Source of the DNA: Mauremys mutica
Taxonomy: Eukaryota; Chordata; Testudines; Geoemydidae
Direction of reading: 5' to 3'
DNA: 64,000 bases
Assembly: GCF_020497125.1 (NCBI RefSeq)
Contig: NC_059075.1
Span: 36,120,003 to 36,184,002 of the forward strand
The notes beneath the pieces were generated by a model. That model ran no database searches. It saw nothing but the letters and a program-made list of their open reading frames with translations, and was not told the DNA's origin. Positions 45,293 through 57,226 of the stretch are shown here, piece after piece. Positions within the stretch are counted from its first letter, which is position 1; every line of letters starts with the position of its first letter. A program made the position numbers and the translations under genes.

Positions 45293-48200
45293 GTCCTTGT
45301 TCTTTTGAAATTACACTTATAGATAACGTATCAAAAGGTCTACTTTTTATTGATCTCCTCCAAAAATGTGTTGCTACGTTTACTGGTGTGGATAATTCTG
45401 ACTGTGCAATTGAGTCTTTTTTTTTCTTCCATTTGAGTTTAATTTAAAAACAACCCTCCCCCCAAAAAAACAAACAAACAAAAAACCTAAAGCTGTACAC
45501 ATTCCTCTTGGTTTAACACAGTGGGTGGTGAATTCCTCGCTGTGTCCATAACCTTTACACTCTATTTAAAAATAAAGTTGTTAATTAAAGTTGGCATTTG
45601 GAACTTTTTGCTGGCAGCATTGAGGAGTAATGATCTCATTTGTGACATTGACAATTTGGGAGCCCAAAGGTTAGAGGCTGGTAGACAGTTTGTATCCCGC
45701 TGTTCTAAGAAACCCTCATCAATCTACACACACAGAAAGGCCCCAATCCTATAACACACTTCGAAGGGAATACCCTTGTGAGTAAAATCAGTCATGGTCT
45801 TAAATGTTTGCAGGATCAAGGTCATAAGGCCTAATCCAAAACCCATCAAATGTAATGGAATTCTTTCCACTGATCTTAACACACTTTGGATCTGTGTCAT
45901 AGTCATTTCAGTGAGGTGAATAGTGCAAAGGAGCTTTCCACAACTATTTGTTTGAATTTATTAATTAATTCACTCAGTCTGTATTCATCCTCCTTTTGTG
46001 TTTGTTTTCCACAACTATTTGTGCAACCAAGTTTTACTAGCAATTATCACATGTTCACATACTAGCGAGAAACAATTTTTAAATTTCTGTGAGCCTCCAC
46101 ACCTGAAAACTCATTACAGATTATGCTCATTCACTCTGGGAGAAGAAATAAGATGTTGTGATTACTTGACACACGTATTATCAGACACAAACATGCTACT
46201 ACCTTTGTTCTAACATCAAGCTCTACCACACCATGCAGCCACACTCTGCATCCCAGGTTTCCCTAGGACCCATCATCATTCAAAATCCTAAAAAAAAATC
46301 TCATCTCTAGTGTTACCAACTTCTATTTGCCCAAAAACCTGACACCATTCCCGTGGGGACAGATTGGCCTGACTGGACCCAAGAGATCAACATGTGTAGA
46401 TGTTTCATGAAGATACCTCCCTGAGCAAACTGGTGCAACCTTAGAAGAGAGCAGGTTCCATCTTCCTATGAAATGGAACAATCTGCTTCTGCCTGGTGCA
46501 CCAGGCCCACCCACTGTGCTGCCCAGAACAGGGTGTGGGTTATTGCTATGCTAAGTGCAGGGGACTAATATTGCACCTTTGTATTATATATGACATACAG
46601 GGAGCAGGGATGGTTTATTGTGTTCATTCTTACTAGTCCCCAGACACACCTGCACAAATCAAAATCTTGCCTGTATTGTGGCAGAGCCACATATAGGATC
46701 TAGATCTCCAGGCTCCCACAGCCGTGTTTAACCTACACAGCTTTATCTTATAACAGGTTCAATCCAATCATTAAGAACTGGTCCAAATCCCTTTAAAGCC
46801 AATGAGAGTCTTTCTGTTGATTACAATGGGAGCTGGGTCGAACCCTAAATCTTCAGCCTGTAGCTAAGGCTTTAAATTATTCATTGCCATCTTAGGAACT
46901 CAGGTACTGTCCAGACTTTCAAACACTTTTACCAGAAAATGCCATCATGCTTCACTATAGCAACAGTACAGCAATTTAGCAATCCTGTGCATCTGTGAGA
47001 AACACTTTGCTTATAACCCTGACCTGAGCCTAACAGGCAAATGGAAGTGTAAGCTCATAGTATTTCATGCGAGTCCACAGAGAGCTGTTCAGAGCCTTGA
47101 TCTCTGCCCCAGAGGTGGCTACAGCTTTAGTTACCATTATTCCTTTATTAAAGTTCATACTTACATTATATGGATGAAATAAAGCTCTCTTGCTAAAAAT
47201 ATTTCAGCTAAATAAGGAAAAGAATATTTTAACAGGACCTGCTGCCCCTGTCTGACTGCATCATATCAACCAGGAGCAAAACAAAAGATCTGAGAGACTA
47301 TTTGCTGCCACTCAGTAATTTTGAGGTGTTTTTGTTTTATTTTGTTGCCACTGTACGTCTCTATCGATTGAGCGGCACTTTCTCTCGCTTTCTCTCAGAG
47401 TATAATGGTGTGCAGTGAGCAACCCTTTTCTAAGAATAAAATGTTTCTAAGTGGTAAGTACAAGCTGGAGATCTGTTACCTCCACTAGGAAGTGTTTGAA
47501 ACAGCACACACTCAGCATTTTTCTGTACACTCAGTGAACCAGCAAGATATGTAGCCTTCCCCCTCTGATCAAGGGTAAATGAACTGGCTACTGGAATTGA
47601 GGAAATGCGCAACCTCACAGGGTCAGGTCATGGCCTATCCTTCTCCTCGGAGAAAGGGATAAAAGGGAAGACATCCTCCTACACCATTCCACCACTTTCC
47701 ATATGCAAGGGGAAGTAGACTATGCAGAGCCAGAAGGGAAAGCACAAGGAGGAAGTTGTCTTATGTCTGCATTCCCAACATGCCAGCCATTATAAGCCAG
47801 AGCATCAGGAAGTGTAAAAGGTATAGACTTTTCCAAAGCAGCAGGGAAAGCTGATGTAAATGTTAAAATATAAAACAAAAATGCTGTAATTTCCCAATTT
47901 TTCTTGAGCTTCTTCCTTAAGAGGAAACCTCTTTCAAAGGAGCTACAGAAATAAGACTTAAGAAACAATAGGGAAAGAATAAATAAATATACTCAGGAAG
48001 GATGGGGTGTATGCTGGTACAGCCTTTCATATTTTAAACTATTTACTTTTGTAAAGATGTCTGCAATGACATCTGCTAGGCAGAGACAGCTCCTGGTGTC
48101 TCCAGCAACATCAAATTAAGTAGCTAAAAATGAGGCTTTTGAAAGGAGAAAGTAACGTCACCTTCGGAAGTGCTGCTTTTGTTGGTTGAGTATATGGGAG

Positions 48201-49395
48201 TGTCAGCATCCAAGATACCTGGCGCATAATGGTTTGGAACTAGATCAAATAGGCAATAATTCTGTTATAGACACTGAACACTCCTCTACTTCGTATCCCT
48301 GCCATTCTATCCTCAACCCGACATGCAAATAATTAATTCGAAAGTACCAAAAAGCTACCTATTGTGTTCAAGTCATCTCTATGGATAATTGCCCCATCCC
48401 AGGTCTGGAGGTTTCAATTATTGACGTTTCTCTGCTCCCACACTCAACATTCATTTAGACTATTAAAATATTGTGCCTTAAGTTGATACCAATAGAAACT
48501 ATCTTGGTGGATAATTTCTACAATTTACAATTCAGCATCTGGCTGATATTTCAGTAACACATTCTTAAACAACTGGAAATCACCAATATCCCATAGGTAA
48601 TCCTTGGAGGACAGTTATTTTTTAATCTGAGATTGTATAATAAGAAGCCAGCAGCAAAACAAAACAAAAAGGATCCAACAATAATAAATTAAAATGCCAT
48701 TAAACTTGCTTGTTCCATTCAGTCAAAGCCAGAGTTGCAGTGAAATGATCCTTTCAGAAGTGTGTTAGTCCTTTGAATTTGTGGTCAACATTCTCAGTCT
48801 CTCATTTTTATTTAAAATAAATAAATAAAAAAACCTGGCAGAGAAGAGGGAGCCCTGGTTAGATTTCAGCATCAGGAGCTGATATCAAATCTGTTCAACA
48901 GGATGAGCTTTTTTTTTTTAAGTCTAGGAAGTGTCTTCAGCATGAAACTGGACTTATAATGTTTAAGAGATTACAATTTTACATGGTGTTCTTTGGTATA
49001 GGAGGGCAATTTATTAGACTTACGCAAAACTGAAACATTTTAATGCAGGAAGGCCAACAGTGGTGGAAAATTCTGTGTTATGCACTTTCATCCTTTTCTT
49101 TTGATAGGAGGATTAAAATGAGCCATGACTATTTACTCTGAGGTTGTCTAATAGTGAAAGCATCTCTTTTCGATGTTCATTACTGGAGTCTCAGACTCTG
49201 ATGGGATTCCAGATGTTACTAAGAGCATGTAAGCTTGATATCCTTAGGACTCTATGCAAGGGGATCTCAGAGGAGTGTGAATTGATACTGTATACATAGC
49301 TCTACCTACAAAAGTAGTAGGTTTAGATTAGTGGGGAGAGAACTGACAGTTAGGGTACAACATAAAACGTACCCAGAACTTTGTCAAGCTAAGGA
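45293..49395. other. Unassigned 4-kb stretch
   Basis: Contains a (CAAA)n tract near 45468-45485, decayed GAAGTCAATGG-type repeats near 45735-45860 and 46780-46860, and A/T runs. No gene or RNA recognised. Confidence 0.45.
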
Positions 49396-49954
49396 ACGTA
49401 AACTTAAGAACGGCCATACTAAGTTAGACCAGTATCCTGTCTTCCAGCAATGGCCAATGGCAAATGATACAGAGGGACTGAACAGAACAGGTAATCACTG
49501 AGTGATTCATCCAGTGTTGTACACTCCCAGCTTCTGGCAATCAGAGCTTTAGAGACACTGAGAACATGGGGTTGCATCCCTGACCATCTAGGCTAATAGC
49601 CACTGATGAACCTATCCTCTATGAACTTATCTAACTCTTTTTTTAACACAGTTATACTTTTAGCCTTTACAACATCCCCTGACAATGAGTTCCACAGGTA
49701 AACTGTGCATTGTGCGAAGTGCTTCCTTTTGTTTGTTTCAAACCTTCTGTCTTTTAATTTCATTAGGTCACACTTGGTTCTTGTGTTATGTAAAAGGAGT
49801 AAATAACACTTCTTTATTCACTTTCTCCACACCATTCACAATTTTATAGACATCTATCATTACCCTCTTAGTTGTCTTTTTTTAAAAGCTGAAAAGTCCC
49901 AATTTTTTAACCTCTCTTCATAAAGAAGCTGTTCCCTACTATTAATCATTTTTG

Positions 49955-49966
49955 CATGTGTATGTG

Positions 49967-50006
<40 letters not shown>
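49955..50006 (+). repeat. (TG)n(TA)n(GA)n compound microsatellite
   Basis: 'tgtgtatatatatatata' followed by 13 GA units. It replaces part of the CR1 sequence at this place. Confidence 0.95.
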
Positions 50007-50011
<5 letters not shown>

Positions 50012-50207
50012 TGACCAGAATTGCACACAGTATTCAAGGAGTCTGCGTACTATGGATTTATATAGTGGCATTATGATATTTTCTGTTTTATTAACTATCC
50101 CATTTCTAATGGTTCCTAACATTCTGTTAGCTTTTCTGATTGCCGCTATACATTGAGCAGATGTTTTCAGAGAACTATCGACAATGACTCCAAGCTCTGT
50201 TTCTTGA

Positions 50208-50273
50208 GTGGTAACAGCTAATTTAGATCCGCATCATTATGTGGTAACAGCTAATTTAGATCCCTATCATGTA
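50208..50273 (+). repeat. 33-bp tandem duplication in CR1
   Basis: Two units starting 'gtggtaacagctaatttaga', at 50208-50240 and 50241-50273. The first 23 bases are identical and the rest nearly so. CR1 relatives have a single copy here, so this is a local duplication. Confidence 0.9.
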
Positions 50274-50479
50274 CGTATAGTTGGGATTCAATTTTCCAAT
50301 GTGCATTACTTTGCATTTATCAGCATTGAATTCATCGACCATTTTGTTGCCCAGTCAGAAAGTTTAGAGAGATCCCTTTGTAACTCTCCACAGTCTGCTT
50401 TGGACTTAACTTTCTTGAGTAAATTTGTATCATCTGCAATTTTTGCCATCTCACTATTTGTTCTTAACTGGAACTGAAC

Positions 50480-52110
50480 TTCTAAGATTTGAAAAATAAA
50501 AACATAATTAATTTTTTTTATTTTTTACTTTTTATCTTCATGACCCTATTTTACTTCTAGTTCTGGCTGGGTGACAAAATTGCTCTTATTTCTGGCCCAT
50601 CTAAAAGTACCATATGAACTAATGGAAATCTCATGTTCTTTTAAGATTGCTCAGACCAAAGGACTTGGATAGAGTATAGATGAACATCTCAAAAAATATG
50701 GGGGAAAATTCTCACCCTGTTGAAGTCAATGGCACCACTCCTTTTGATTTTCATAGGGCCAGGAATTCATCTAAGATGTTTATCCCAATGTAATCGAAAC
50801 ACTACACATTCTGAGGTTTCTCCAGCACTACTTGCTGTGCCATATTGATGATCTCTAACAGAAATAAGTAGCATGACATAAGATATGATCCCTAACAGAC
50901 ACTTAGGGAGATGAGTAACACTCTCTTCCCTCATCTTGTTGATATTCCCTTCAGCGCCACAGCAGGACTCATGAATTTTCGTTTTCATTCCTTTCATTCT
51001 CCCCCCTCTAAATACTTTTCAGGTGAGTGTACTTCAGCTACTAAAAAGATTGAATTTCCATGGCTTCATTATCTGACTTGATTAACCCAACACCAGCCTA
51101 AAAACTAGCCAGATAGTATGGACCCATAATATGAAAATATTCAACATATTCTCTAGCCTTGATAGTTGTGACACTAATTGTCATAATATGAACCAACTAT
51201 AAATATATGCAGTGATGTCTGCCTGAGTCTGCAAGCCACCTGAAACAATAGCTTTATGAAGTGTGAACTGTCCCATTCATCTCACTGGGGTGTTAACTCT
51301 GACAATGTTAATTTCATCATTGTTAACACTCTTTATGCTGATCTGTGTATGCAAGAAGGAAGTGAGACAATCATGTTATGAAGAATGTACAGCCTACTTT
51401 GGAGGTGCATCTTGTGTCATGAGTGGATGAAGCTTGGTTTACAGATGAAACGGGGGAGCAAGCATCACTACTTTTTTCCAAGTGACCATTGTTTTTTAAG
51501 TCCCATGTGAACTGGGATAGGGTTTTTTAGTTCAAGACTAAGGAATTCTGTCCCTGAGCAAGTTCACTCACACCTTGGTTGTATTCCAAGCCTGGTATAA
51601 GGATGTTTCTAATTGGTTCAGTTCTTCTCTGATCACCTTTCATTTGGCAAAGGTTGGTTTACTCTGGGCCATTTGGCTCAGCTCTATGTTTTCACTGGGA
51701 TATTCACTATTCTAAAGCAGCTAGATATATTACAAAGGAAAACAAACACATTCCACCACTACTTTCACAGCTTGTATGCATTATATCAATTCTTTCTGAC
51801 AGATCAAATAGCCTGGATGCAGTCAGCATAGGTTGAGGCAGTCAGCAACGAAGCTAGGTTTCACCATAAGCACCCCCAAAAGCTAGCATTTCTCAGTAGT
51901 AAGCAAATCACATTTGGAAACAGCAAAAAATATTTTGCTTTGATAAGTCCATTTGGTTTCTGATGAAAATCACTTCTTTCTGGCCTGGAATGTCTTCATT
52001 TTATTTTATTTTGGTGGGAACAGTGAACACTATTTCATGCCAATTACATTTTTAAAACTCCATTTAAAAAGAAAAAAAAGAAGAAATGAGAATATTCAGC
52101 ACAATGAAAG
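50480..52110. other. Unassigned non-coding DNA
   Basis: A GAAGTCAATGG core at 50720. Otherwise nothing recognised. Confidence 0.5.
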
Positions 52111-52127
52111 GTGACTGAACTATCTAG

Positions 52128-52636
52128 GTTTCAGAGTAGCAGCCTTGTTAGTCTGTATCCGCAAAAAGAACAGGAGTACTTGTGGCACCTTAAAGACTAA
52201 CAAATTTATTTTAGCATGAGCTTTCGTGAGCTGCAGCTCACTTCTTCGGATGCATAGAATGGAACACACAGACAGGGGATATTTATACATACAGAGAACA
52301 TGAAAAGGTGGAAGTATGCATACCAACAGGCAGAGTCTAATCAATTGAGATGAGCTATCGTTAGCAGGAGGAAAAAAAACTTTTTGAAGTGATAATTAAA
52401 AAATTAAAAACTTCAAAAAGTTTTTTTTCCTCCTGCTAACGATAGCTCATCTCAATTGATTAGACTCTGCCTGTTGGTATGCATACTTCCACCTTTTCAT
52501 GTTCTCCGTATGTATAAATATCCCCTGTCTGTGTGTTCCATTCTATGCATCCGAAGAAGTGAGCTGCAGCTCACGAAAGCTCATGCTAAAATAAATTTGT
52601 TAGTCTTTAAGGTGCCATAAGTACTCCTGTTCTTTT
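52128..52636 (-). mobile_element. Penelope-like fold-back element with 227-bp arms
   Basis: Arms 52163-52389 and 52411-52637 are inverted with two mismatches seen, around a 21-base A/T spacer. The left copy is sense on the minus strand and has the full tail (the reverse of 'gtttcagagtagcagccttg' at its left edge). The right copy is sense on plus and stops at 'gtactcctgttcttttt' without the tail. Each arm contains a hammerhead-like block (GCATCCGAAGAAGTGAGCTG...) and ~130 bases of upstream leader. A perfect 12-bp duplication tgaactatctag is at 52116-52127 and 52637-52648, with one T shared. No coding capacity. Confidence 0.95.
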
Positions 52637-52649
52637 TGAACTATCTAGA

Positions 52650-53130
52650 ATCTCTTTTCCCCTCCATTGCAGTTTATAGACATAAACTATATATATTCAT
52701 ATATGTGTGTATATACTGTATTAATGAATTTGTTTCTAAAAACAGCTTTTTCAAATCCATTATTACTGCAATCCATTTTAAGTACGGGAGATGAATTGTT
52801 CTTGCACCTTTAGGTGAATAAGATAGACAAGCTAATTGCCTATTAGCTTACAAAGTCTTTTGCTACAGGATCTCATTATCATATTCTTTCATGACTAAAT
52901 GTGTCTTGGGTTTTGAGGGACAGCATACTTCCCTTATCACATAAGCACACTTATTTGAAATACCATGCCATCCCACATCTTCACATATGACCTCTCATAT
53001 AATGCCCCCCTCAATGAATGATCCTGTGCTTATACTTTTTTTTTTCTTGGTTCGTTCTATCTACCTGCATGTTGGGAACTTTTATAGAACTAATTCCCAT
53101 AAAATCTAGGTACCAAGTTCAATCCATGTT
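52650..53130. other. Unassigned AT-rich DNA
   Basis: No gene or repeat recognised. Confidence 0.5.
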
Positions 53131-53135
53131 TCAGT

Positions 53136-53480
53136 TTGGTCTAGTGGTTAAATGGAAAAGACTGAATAATTATTCCTGTTGTTGGCTTTGCCACTCACTA
53201 CTTTGTGACTTTAATAGTTTCCAGTCCTACAAGGGATACACTTGTGCTTATTTTCACACACTGAGGAAGGGCATTGAAGTCAATAAGACTACTCACGTTG
53301 TTCAACGTTATGCACATGCATAGGTCTTTGAAGGATTGGGGCCTTCACTCTACTGAGCTGAGATTAGCCGTCTATAAAATGGGAAGAGTAACACCTATCT
53401 CATAAGAGCATTGAGGTTTTAATTATTAATATTTGTAAACTGCTTTGGATCCTTGGAAGTGCAACATATTAATTTTTAAT
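53136..53480 (-). repeat. MIR-like repeat with a second repeat inside
   Basis: 'ggctttgccactcactactt' and 'tgtgactttaatagtttcca', later 'tctataaaatgggaagagta' and 'tttgtaaactgctttggatc' follow the order of an amniote MIR read in reverse. Between them, 53240-53335 carries the GAAGTCAAT-type repeat ('cattgaagtcaataagacta', 'gttatgcacatgcataggtc'). Confidence 0.6.
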
Positions 53481-54109
53481 ATTTTAGCAACTTGAGACTG
53501 TGTATACAGCACATGACAATATAACTTCCATTATAAAAATATAAAAGTTTAGCAAAGCACTTAATCAAATAGGAAATATTTAGCTATTGTTTTCGAAGAA
53601 AAATGAAAATGTGAACTGAAGACAATATGCTGTGTGTCTAGGCAATCATGTCACCATCTCTTATATTCTCTTACCCACAAGGTTAAGCCCTGCCCTAGAC
53701 CTCAAAACCTAGGTTTCTGAATATGCAGAGCACATTCTTGTTCTATTGACTATAATGGAAGGTCATCTTAAATTAGTAGCACACTTGGAATTACTGCAGT
53801 AAAGAAGTTAACTCATATCCTCGGTCATGACATGCTCTTGGTAGGGTGCAGCATGTCCTCTCTACCATTACTTACTAGCTCTCCTTGCTAGTGCAGAAAG
53901 GATTTGAGACCATGATGTCTGGTACCTGTTCCATCACATGGGGCTGGGGGGTGCTAGCCCAAAGTAGCCTTTATGCTTGGAAGAGTCCAACATGTGTAAT
54001 TGCACAGGGAACACAAGAGAGGCATGGATAGGTTGATGGTCTCATCTTCTCCCCTGCCAACCTCCACCTCTTCCCTGACCATCCACCCACCTTGCCACAA
54101 CCTTGACCT

Positions 54110-54275
54110 AATTCTGTAACTCAGAGGAAGTCATCAGCCTCTCTGTATCTTGAGTTTTCTATGTATAAAATGGGAATAATAATACTTACCTCATTACAAG
54201 TGCTGTACCTCATGGGGATATTTGTTCAGTGTTCAGAAGATATGCTACAAAGCTTTACAAAGCTAAGCAGCAGTA
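54110..54275 (-). repeat. MIR-like fragment
   Basis: 'ctgtaactcagaggaagtca', 'tataaaatgggaataataat', 'acttacctcattac', 'acaaagctttacaaagct'. Same class as the previous entry. Confidence 0.6.
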
Positions 54276-54815
54276 GTATTAAAGTGGCCTGAATGAGGCA
54301 GAGAGAAAGGTCTGAGAATACAGGCGGGTGCTATAAAATTTGAAAGATGACTGTGTTTAGCATTATTGGCTTTTTTTCTTATTTATTTTTAAAATGCCTG
54401 AAGACTTTATAGGTCAAATGATTACTACATTGTTTATTTTGCAGAAATTACAGTATATGCTATGGACTTTAAAAAGCATTTTAGTGAAATAAGAAAAAAG
54501 CAGTGGGGATAAGTAAATATTTTCTCCTTTTAAGAAAATCTGCCATGCTAATCCTAATCATATCCTATACTTAGAAAATATCATAAGTACCACCATGACT
54601 CTGATTTAACTTCATGAAATGTGCTTGGCAATATGGGGGCAAAACAATAAAACTAAAATAAAGTATTGTGGCTATCTATGGATATTTCTACTATATCTAA
54701 ATTAGGAATGGCTGGAAAAAATTGCAAAAAAAGAAAAAAAAGGTTCTAAATTGGTATTCATTTCACACTGGAGTGTAAATGAGGCCTTTCAGGATTTTTC
54801 AAGAGAGCATCAGAG
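54276..54815. other. Unassigned AT-rich DNA
   Basis: No gene or repeat recognised. Confidence 0.5.
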
Positions 54816-54819
54816 TTAC

Positions 54820-54965
54820 TCTCCAGCCTACACTCAGTAGCTTGATGCTTAGGTAACTCTCCTATGATGTGAGAAACTGAGATTCAAGTCCTATTCTGAA
54901 TTAGCTACTCTTCCATATCCTGTGTGAATGTCCTAACCACCAGCCTATACAGTTTCTCTTTCTGG
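54820..54965. mobile_element. Second element with tRNA-like ends facing each other
   Basis: Left: 'cagtagcttgatgcttaggt' then 'gagaaactgagattcaagtc' (A and B box-like). Right, on the minus strand: 'tataggctggtggttaggac'. The arrangement is the same as at 25735-26040 but shorter and more decayed. Confidence 0.5.
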
Positions 54966-55191
54966 CCCAATGAATGTTTAATTATTTATACAAAGTGACA
55001 CTGCTCCATTAGGTGGGATTGAGAGGTATCCATTTTTTATTATTTTTTGGAGGGATATTTAGAGTCAGTATTTTGTCTGGATCCATTATAGGAATAACTA
55101 GCTAATCTCAGGGTAAACAGAAAGAAGGCATTTTATTCAGTCATAGAGAATTGTCACTAAGTCACGGATTCAGGATACCATTGCTTCATAT

Positions 55192-55822
55192 AAGAATCAT
55201 AGGGTGAGATGGGACCGAAAGGGTCCTTTAGTCTAACCCCCTGCCAAGATGCAGAATGTGTTGTGTCTAAACCATCCAAAACAGATGGCTATCTAGTCTC
55301 CTTTTGAAAATTTCCAGGGAAGGAGCTCCACAACCTCCCTAGGCAGTCTGTTCCATTGTCCTTCTCTTCTTAGAGTTAGGAAGTTTTTCCTGATATTTAA
55401 TCTAAATCTGCTATGTTGTAGTTTGAACCCATTGCTTCTTATTGTCCCCTCTGTGACAAGAGAGTACTACAACTTTTCTCCATCTTTTTTATGGCAGCCT
55501 TTCAAGTATTTGAAGGCTGCTATCATGTCCCCTCTTAATCTCCTCTTTTCCAAACAAAACATACCCAGTTCCTTCAGCCTGTCCTCATAAGGCTTATCTT
55601 CCATCCCTTTGATCATCTTTGTCACTTGCCTCTGGATCTTTTTCAGTTTCTCCACATCCTTTCTATACATCGGTGACCAAAACTGGACACAGTACTCCAT
55701 CTGAGGCCTAACCAGTACTATCACCAGTACTATCATCTCTTGTGGCTCACATGCTATGCCTCTGTAAATGCAACCTAAAATTGCATTTGCTTTTTTTCGC
55801 AACAGCATCACATTGCTGCCTC
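55192..55822 (-). mobile_element. CR1 LINE 3' portion with ORF2 remnant
   Basis: The 3' end on the minus strand is at 55192 ('agaatcatagggtgagatgg' on plus). An open frame of 114 codons at 55467-55811 encodes the ORF2 segment NAILGCIYRGIA, MEYCVQFWSPMYRKDVEKL, YEDRLKELGMFCLEKRRLRG and stops with KKDGEKL. The frame downstream is broken. 5'-truncated near 55822. Confidence 0.93.
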
Positions 55823-56650
55823 AAGTTACTTGAAACTCTGTTCTTTATTAAACACATTTATACTTGTTTTCACTATAAACGTATCTAAGTGCTGTGTTTC
55901 AAGCAGGACTGTTTTTAAAGTTTTTATAACTGGTAAGTTGGGGTATACTGTTCCTTTGGAAACACCTGATCGGTAAATACTGTGAGCGTGTCCAGCAGAG
56001 CAGGGGCTGGGCACTCCAGGGTGATCCTCAGAGGGCTTGGGGGTTGCAGTGCACCTCTCACTAACCTGCAGAGGGACTGCAGAGCCTGCATAGGCAGAGA
56101 CGGAAGTTCTTGTGTTGTCTGTAGAGTCAAGGAGCTGATCCCTGGCAGGCCCAGACAGGGCTTCTTCTCACTAATGGCAGGTGGTATCAAGATGCTTCAC
56201 ACCCCTAAGTGCTCCTAGGAAGTGTGACAGGGGGGCATGCAAGGCCCCACAAAATGGGGGAGCACTCCCACAGCAGGTTTTTTTGGAAAGAGGGACCAGC
56301 AAATTAATTGATTGCACAACTCCCCATAACACCTGCTGTCTACTGTGTTAAAGCTTTTGATGGGCATTAAAACAGCTCCTTCCCAACAGAAAATATAAGC
56401 AAGCAGAGTTTCTAGCTCTTGTGATTTGTCCAATTTATATCTGTAACTGCATTCACAAATTTATGCAAGCAAATGCACATACATTTGCACCAGGACTTCC
56501 GGTCTTCCATTTTGAAAATTTGACCCTTAACATATCCTGCTCTGCAGAAGACTTTCTTACTCAAGAGATCTCTTCCTAACGTGTACTCATATCTGCTCTC
56601 CAAATTGTTTAGCAAATTTTCACTACTTTAGGCACTGAAGAGCCGAAGGA
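55823..56650. other. Unassigned DNA between two CR1 copies
   Basis: No gene or repeat recognised. Short frames on both strands have no domains. Confidence 0.5.
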
Positions 56651-57226
56651 GTTATCATAGGACTGGAAGGGACCTCGAGAGGTCATCTAGTCCAGTCCTC
56701 TGCACTCATGGGGACTAAATATTATCTAGCCCTGAAAGGTGTTTGTCTAACCTGGTCTTAAAAATCTCCAATGATGGAGATTCCACAACCTCCCTGGGAA
56801 ATTTATTACAGTGCTTAACCACCTGACAATTAGGAAGCTTTTCCTAATTTACAACCTGAACTGCCCTTGCTGCAATTTAAGCCCATTGCTTCTTGTCCTA
56901 TACTCAGTGGTTAAAGAAAATAATTGTTCTCTCTCTTCCTTGTAACAACCTTTTATGTACTTGAAAACTGTTATCATGTCCCCTCTCAGTCTTTTCTTTT
57001 CCAGACTAACCAAACCCAATTTTTTCAATCTACTTTCATAGGTCATGTTTTTTAGCCCTGTAATCATTTTTGTTCTTCTCTGGTCTTTCTCCAATTAGTC
57101 CTACGTCTTTCCTGAAATGTGGCGCCAAGAATTGGACACAATACTCCAGTTGAGGCCTAATCAGTGTGGAGCAGAGCAGAAAAATTACTTCTCATATCTT
57201 GCTTACAACACTGCTGCTAATACATC

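Larger units (their letters stand above)
49401..50478 (-). mobile_element. CR1 LINE 3' portion
   Basis: On the plus strand it reads as the reverse of a CR1: 'cttaagaacggccatactaa' (3' end), 'ccactgatgaacctatcctc', 'acaatgagttccacaggtaa', 'ggagtaaataacacttcttt', 'agctgaaaagtcccaatttt', 'gtgaccagaattgcacacag', 'aatgtgcattactttgcatt', 'tttgtaactctccacagtct'. It is 5'-truncated near 50478. A TG/TA then GA microsatellite and a 33-bp tandem duplication lie inside it. No frame is open. Confidence 0.92.

Noticed and set aside
45935..46022. 17-bp direct repeat 'tttccacaactatttgt' at 45935 and 46006
   Set aside because: Short and 54 bases apart; could be a small duplication but carries no recognisable element between the copies.
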